From Oscillospiraceae bacterium (lineage in GTDB: Bacteria > Bacillota > Clostridia > Oscillospirales > Oscillospiraceae), in contig JAFNXT010000282.1 of assembly GCA_017378975.1 (NCBI GenBank), positions 1-5,411 of the forward strand: 5,411 nt of DNA, read 5' to 3'. Positions 4,001 to 5,411 of the stretch are shown here, one piece after another. The notes beneath the pieces are model-generated. The model made no database searches and had not been told where the DNA came from. It worked only from the letters and a program-made list of their open reading frames with translations. Every line of letters begins with the position of its first letter. Position 1 is the first letter of the stretch. A program made the translations under genes and the position numbers.

Positions 4001-5411
4001 GGAGGATGGCTACACTACCTATACCTGTACCGACTGCGGTGACAGCTACGTCACCGATCAGGTGCCTGCCGTGGGTCACGATTTCAGCGATGGAAGCTGC
4101 GCCAACTGCGGACAGGCCTGCGCCCATCACTGGAGCGCCAGCGTCTGTACCGTCTGTGGGGCAGGCTATCCCCAGCGGGACTATTACCTCTTTGGTTTCA
4201 TCAACGGTTCCGATCATGCCTGCGAAGGCGACCACCAGAATCTGGGCGATTACAAATTCGTTGACGGGAAGCTTACCGCGGTATTCAACAGCGACAGCTA
4301 TGTGGCGGTGAAGTCCGGCGACAATCAGGACTGGTACATGACATACAGCTATGTGGGCGATGGCACCACCACCGCGGTCCTGGGCAATACCAAAAACGGT
4401 GCCGGTGAGAAGATGTTCGTCCCCGGCGGCAGGATCATCGAGTTCACGCTGACGCATAATGGCGATGATACCTTCACTCTGCGTTATACGGCGACCGACT
4501 GTACCCACGAGGACCATGACAGCGACGGCCGCTGTACGGTGTGTGGCGCACAGGTGGGTCACAGCTATGAGAGCAACGTCATCAAGCCCGGTTGTACCAC
4601 CGGGGGCTATACCGTCAAAACCTGTACCGTTTGCGGCTACAGCTATTCTTCCGGTGCCACATCTCCTGTCGGCCACCGCTATGACGCTGTGGTGACGACC
4701 CCTACCTGTGAGGAAGAGGGCTATACCACCTACACCTGTACCGGTTGCGGTGACAGCTATGTTGGCGACCGGGTGGCGGCCACGGGCCACAGCCATCGTG
4801 CGGTGGTGACGGCTCCTACCTGTACGGAGGATGGTCATACCACCTATACCTGCGCCTGCGGTGATACCTATGTGGCGGACCGGGTGGCGGCTGCCGGCCA
4901 TGACTACAGCACCACTGTGACCGATCCGACCTGCACGGAGCCCGGAAGCAAGGCGTACCATTGCCGTCTGTGTGGTGACCACTATACTGAGCAGATCCTG
5001 CCTGATGGTCACAGCTATATGTCCGTGGTCACGGCGCCTGCCTGTACGACGGATGGATATACTACCTATATTTGTATCGTTTGCGGCGACAGATATACCA
5101 GCGATCCCGTACCTGCCACCGGCCATAGCTATGAAAATGGCTCCTGCACCGGTTGCGGTCAGGCAGATCCCGAGGCCGTGAAGGACCCGGGGCTGGTGCT
5201 GAGTTATCCCACCCTGTCCTTCGAGGATGAGATCATCTATAACGTCTACTTCTCCGTGAAGGACACCAGCTCCATCGTGGAGATGGGTCTGATGGTCCTG
5301 CCGAAGATGGACCAGAACGCCACCATCGCTGACGCTGTGGCTCTGGTGCCCGGCTATGTGACCAATGGCGTTGTGTATCTGGCCAAGTCCGAGGGCATCC
5401 CTGCCGCCAAC
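912..5411 (+). CDS. Large secreted modular protein: ComEC-like metallo-beta-lactamase-fold hydrolase with C-terminal CxxC repeats (3' end outside window)
   Basis: The frame is open for 1500 codons with no stop, so the gene continues past the window. Residues 1-36 form a signal peptide. Residues about 40-205 are unassigned. Residues about 208-545 are a metallo-beta-lactamase fold: strand and loop FINDGG (225-230), metal site HAHTDH (268-273), NDTSTVLKV (412-420), GD with D439, and PHHGH with H466/H467. The order NDxS, GD, PHHG is that of ComEC/Rec2-type hydrolase domains, but no competence channel helices are present, so this is not ComEC itself. Residues about 550-1017 are unrecognised and probably beta-rich. 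Residues 1018-1420 carry cysteine repeats interrupted by an inserted domain, and residues 1428-1500 begin another domain. A cell-surface or secreted metal-dependent hydrolase or phosphodiesterase is the best reading. Surface proteins with this fold exist, such as the pneumococcal phosphorylcholine esterase Pce/CbpE, but the substrate here is unknown. The gene has its own promoter and leader. Confidence 0.9.
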   Translation, partial: MCTCRKTGSRLMAVLLCAAILLAELAGGMIPMIAQAAATVAEAPDFDQSVLDGLVYDHGTVSAWLEYDCGNGLMTGGTNKSYMQVAVGTDYAHFQSYCDMMSRNTGYTGVYQDNGYGIVGDSTEPVAYGRYKAADGSHIVYVYILNAVGEVRVIVDTHPDMAGVYADGYSYESTTGETAQPMMVMYGLSMAENGYHIDTTSVHYGTDKVNSGALLVIRMPDNSLFINDGGSVEQWNDEACDRFLTFLREMTGKREGEKVVINTWFLSHAHTDHFEGFTRFVDRHHDQLELKNVMYNIDGERLGTARDLTPMLRMLRAYFPSVRYYKPHTGEHFDIAGIGFDVVYAQEDRFYPTKSGQTLVIDHLDGDSQYASHGSVNGTYREECFFETVYSYDDTNEVLVAAPTTYDHSDFNDTSTVLKVTFPEETTGTGDKTAILYGDVNRVDQLMLKIYAGTDMLKTDIILVPHHGHDSHPELVEAAEADVVLYAQRKSAIFGPNGEPDYGVDVGGTYRPALVYNYMAMRPYIDQAKRTYWQGTETVCLTIGGAAQALPSGMARDESLDAATGLYGYTCDAISFRYDGWSLLTQVSGGESASATGVGITTSRIRFDQVTSLKNGGRYMIVHDQSDKVLMYDAIARDSGQTRSSLATSMEVGSGLAASNGLVDAYYKVADTSQPDVETKTSIYCTRDKRDLALWILGQEGASGTTLKTATAKFGGTTAYSATTMYKGTSPDDSYWYCVAGNDYVDSSKGDQWRYLRVSSSPLFQNAENFTNWIEFFEDGTCVIYYYESSSSIRFLSVTPEGNWVRSKKTKTSQVTGELLDSLKLRVYEYKTRTGAKTIAYNGPTSYEVLKDTSKSDIVNDIAATFQVIDSSARNRPIPCSGTKAKVGYYWLDGTVSASSVTTSTITLKYRDDDGTDAVICTITLDVQDRLYMDTVLSGTSLTVLKGETGTDGKVCKVWNGADGYVTEDTAIVLDMLKTADGGKVSSADVGVQTGLVLTYDGQVLSDDITLTVAAKEHSYTPVVTAPTCTEDGYTTYTCTDCGDSYVTDQVPAVGHDFSDGSCANCGQACAHHWSASVCTVCGAGYPQRDYYLFGFINGSDHACEGDHQNLGDYKFVDGKLTAVFNSDSYVAVKSGDNQDWYMTYSYVGDGTTTAVLGNTKNGAGEKMFVPGGRIIEFTLTHNGDDTFTLRYTATDCTHEDHDSDGRCTVCGAQVGHSYESNVIKPGCTTGGYTVKTCTVCGYSYSSGATSPVGHRYDAVVTTPTCEEEGYTTYTCTGCGDSYVGDRVAATGHSHRAVVTAPTCTEDGHTTYTCACGDTYVADRVAAAGHDYSTTVTDPTCTEPGSKAYHCRLCGDHYTEQILPDGHSYMSVVTAPACTTDGYTTYICIVCGDRYTSDPVPATGHSYENGSCTGCGQADPEAVKDPGLVLSYPTLSFEDEIIYNVYFSVKDTSSIVEMGLMVLPKMDQNATIADAVALVPGYVTNGVVYLAKSEGIPAAN
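1533..2546 (+). other. Metallo-beta-lactamase-fold hydrolase domain (ComEC/Rec2-like)
   Basis: This covers about residues 208-545 of the large protein. All hallmark elements are in order: a hydrophobic strand ending FINDGG, the strand VVINTWFLS leading into HAHTDH (H268, H270, D272, H273), a buried NDTSTVLKV strand, the aspartate of ILYGDVN (D439), and DIILVPHHGHDS (H466/H467). The first four residues and D439 are the expected metal ligands, and a PHHG histidine is the usual last one. The histidine of the central position (equivalent to glyoxalase II H110) is not assigned with certainty; H408 in YDHSD is one candidate. The domain looks catalytically intact and probably binds one or two zinc, manganese or iron ions. 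Confidence 0.87.
2547..3962 (+). other. Unrecognised middle region of the large protein, probably several beta-sandwich modules
   Basis: This covers about residues 546-1017. No family is recognised. It is rich in Thr, Ser, Tyr and Gly with alternating polar and hydrophobic residues, as in extracellular beta domains. Landmarks are GGRYMIVHDQSDKVLMYDA from residue 616, NWIEFFEDGTCVIYYY from residue 772, and GYYWLDG from residue 888, followed by strand-like TSTITLKYRDDDG and AVICTITLDV, which resemble an Ig-like unit. A further unit runs from about residue 929 to 1016 and ends DDITLTVAA. These may be adhesion or spacer modules that hold the enzyme away from the cell or bind a glycan. That role is inference. 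Confidence 0.5.
3963..4076 (+). repeat. Cysteine repeat unit 1 (38 codons)
   Basis: This covers residues 1018-1055: HSYTPVVTAPTCTEDGYTTY, then TCTDCGDSYV and an ending before the next GH. The pattern is H-x-Y, PTC, G-Y-T-T-Y-x-C-x-x-C-G, then G before the next H. It is followed by a short half-unit (HDFSDGSCANCGQ, residues 1056-1068) and a second CxxC pair (VCTVCG, 1080-1085), which leads into the inserted domain. Three cysteines per unit plus the histidine suggest a small metal-bound or disulfide-bonded fold. Confidence 0.85.
4182..4487 (+). other. Inserted ~102-residue domain splitting the cysteine repeats, carbohydrate-binding-like
   Basis: This covers residues 1091-1192. It starts YYLFGFINGSDHACEGDHQN and continues through LGDYKFVDGKLTAVF, SYVAVKSGDNQDWYMTYSY, a KMFVPGG turn and FTLTHNGDDTFTLRY. 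The aromatic-rich strands (LFG, WYMT) resemble small carbohydrate- or starch-binding beta-sandwich modules of gut Clostridia. I recall near-identical phrasing in such proteins, but the family assignment is from memory and unverified. It is flanked on both sides by CxxCG half-units (VCTVCG before, RCTVCG after), so it is cleanly inserted within the repeat tract. Confidence 0.55.
4560..5123 (+). repeat. Five tandem cysteine repeat units (2 to 6) in the large protein
   Basis: Units start at 4560, 4674, 4788, 4899 and 5010 (residues 1217, 1255, 1293, 1330, 1367) and are 38, 38, 37, 37 and 38 codons long. Each begins H-x-Y/H, has a Cys in a PTC-like motif, a conserved Gly four residues later, then C-x-x-C-G (C-x-C-G in unit 4), and ends in G before the next His. 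Identity is highest between units 1, 3 and 4 and lowest for units 2 and 5, so duplication is not all recent. A short capping half-unit, HSYENGSCTGCGQADP, follows at 5124. Repeats of this type are common in large surface proteins of gut Clostridia. They probably act as stalk or wall-spacing elements. Confidence 0.9.
5193..5411 (+). other. Start of a further C-terminal extracellular domain (truncated by window edge)
   Basis: This covers residues 1428-1500. It begins LVLSYPTLSFEDEIIYNVYF and continues with VEMGLMVLP and VPGYVTNGVVYLAKSEGIPA. I recall this LSFEDEI-YNVYF ... EMGL ... GIPA pattern as a beta-rich domain that commonly follows cysteine repeats in clostridial surface proteins. Its function is unknown to me. 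Any cell-wall anchor (LPXTG, SLH or binding repeats) would lie downstream, outside the window. Confidence 0.5.

Noticed and set aside
3963..5123. CRISPR-like or other DNA-level repeat array
   Set aside because: The periodicity of 111-114 bases is in frame and conserved at protein level (His, Cys, Gly positions), with many silent differences. It is a protein repeat, not a CRISPR array or mobile repeat.
834..5126. A 1430-codon open frame on the - strand
   Set aside because: It is codon-aligned opposite the large + strand gene and its translation is a low-complexity mirror of that gene (Val/Gly/His/Arg-rich). It has no recognisable domain. The + strand has the signal peptide, metal-site motifs, repeats, promoter and ribosome binding site. 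It is a shadow of codon bias.

Overview
This GC-rich window reads entirely on the + strand. It looks like chromosome of a Gram-positive gut or rumen Clostridia, most likely of the Oscillospiraceae/Ruminococcaceae type. That placement is an inference from three things: the housekeeping sigma-factor tail, the strong GGAGG ribosome binding sites, and the C-terminal repeat and domain types of the large surface protein, which I know mainly from such bacteria. No database search was possible.

Layout. Positions 1-299 hold the last 98 codons of the primary sigma factor gene rpoD. After 77 bases with no terminator comes a 68-residue predicted membrane protein (377-583) with a very good ribosome binding site, probably read from the rpoD transcript. 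A 328-base gene-free stretch (584-911) follows. It contains a small perfect hairpin (602-621), a strong rho-independent terminator (658-701), a perfect 30-bp palindrome (758-787), a sigma-A-type promoter (812-840), a 13-bp hairpin at the predicted mRNA 5' end (851-884), and a ribosome binding site.

From 912 to the window edge runs one very large open gene: 1500 codons with no stop, continuing beyond the window. It encodes a secreted, modular protein. In order it has a signal peptide; an unassigned N-terminal segment; a metallo-beta-lactamase-fold hydrolase domain of the ComEC/Rec2-like kind (HAHTDH, NDTS, GD and PHHG motifs); about 470 residues of unrecognised, probably beta-rich modules; six cysteine-containing 37-38-residue repeats of the C-x4-G...CxxCG...GH type, split by a ~100-residue inserted domain; and the start of another C-terminal domain. 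The terminator, promoter and leader show that it is a transcription unit separate from rpoD.

The main point of interest is this enzyme-plus-repeat surface architecture and its structured promoter/leader region. I see no CRISPR array, tRNA, rRNA, insertion sequence or phage gene.
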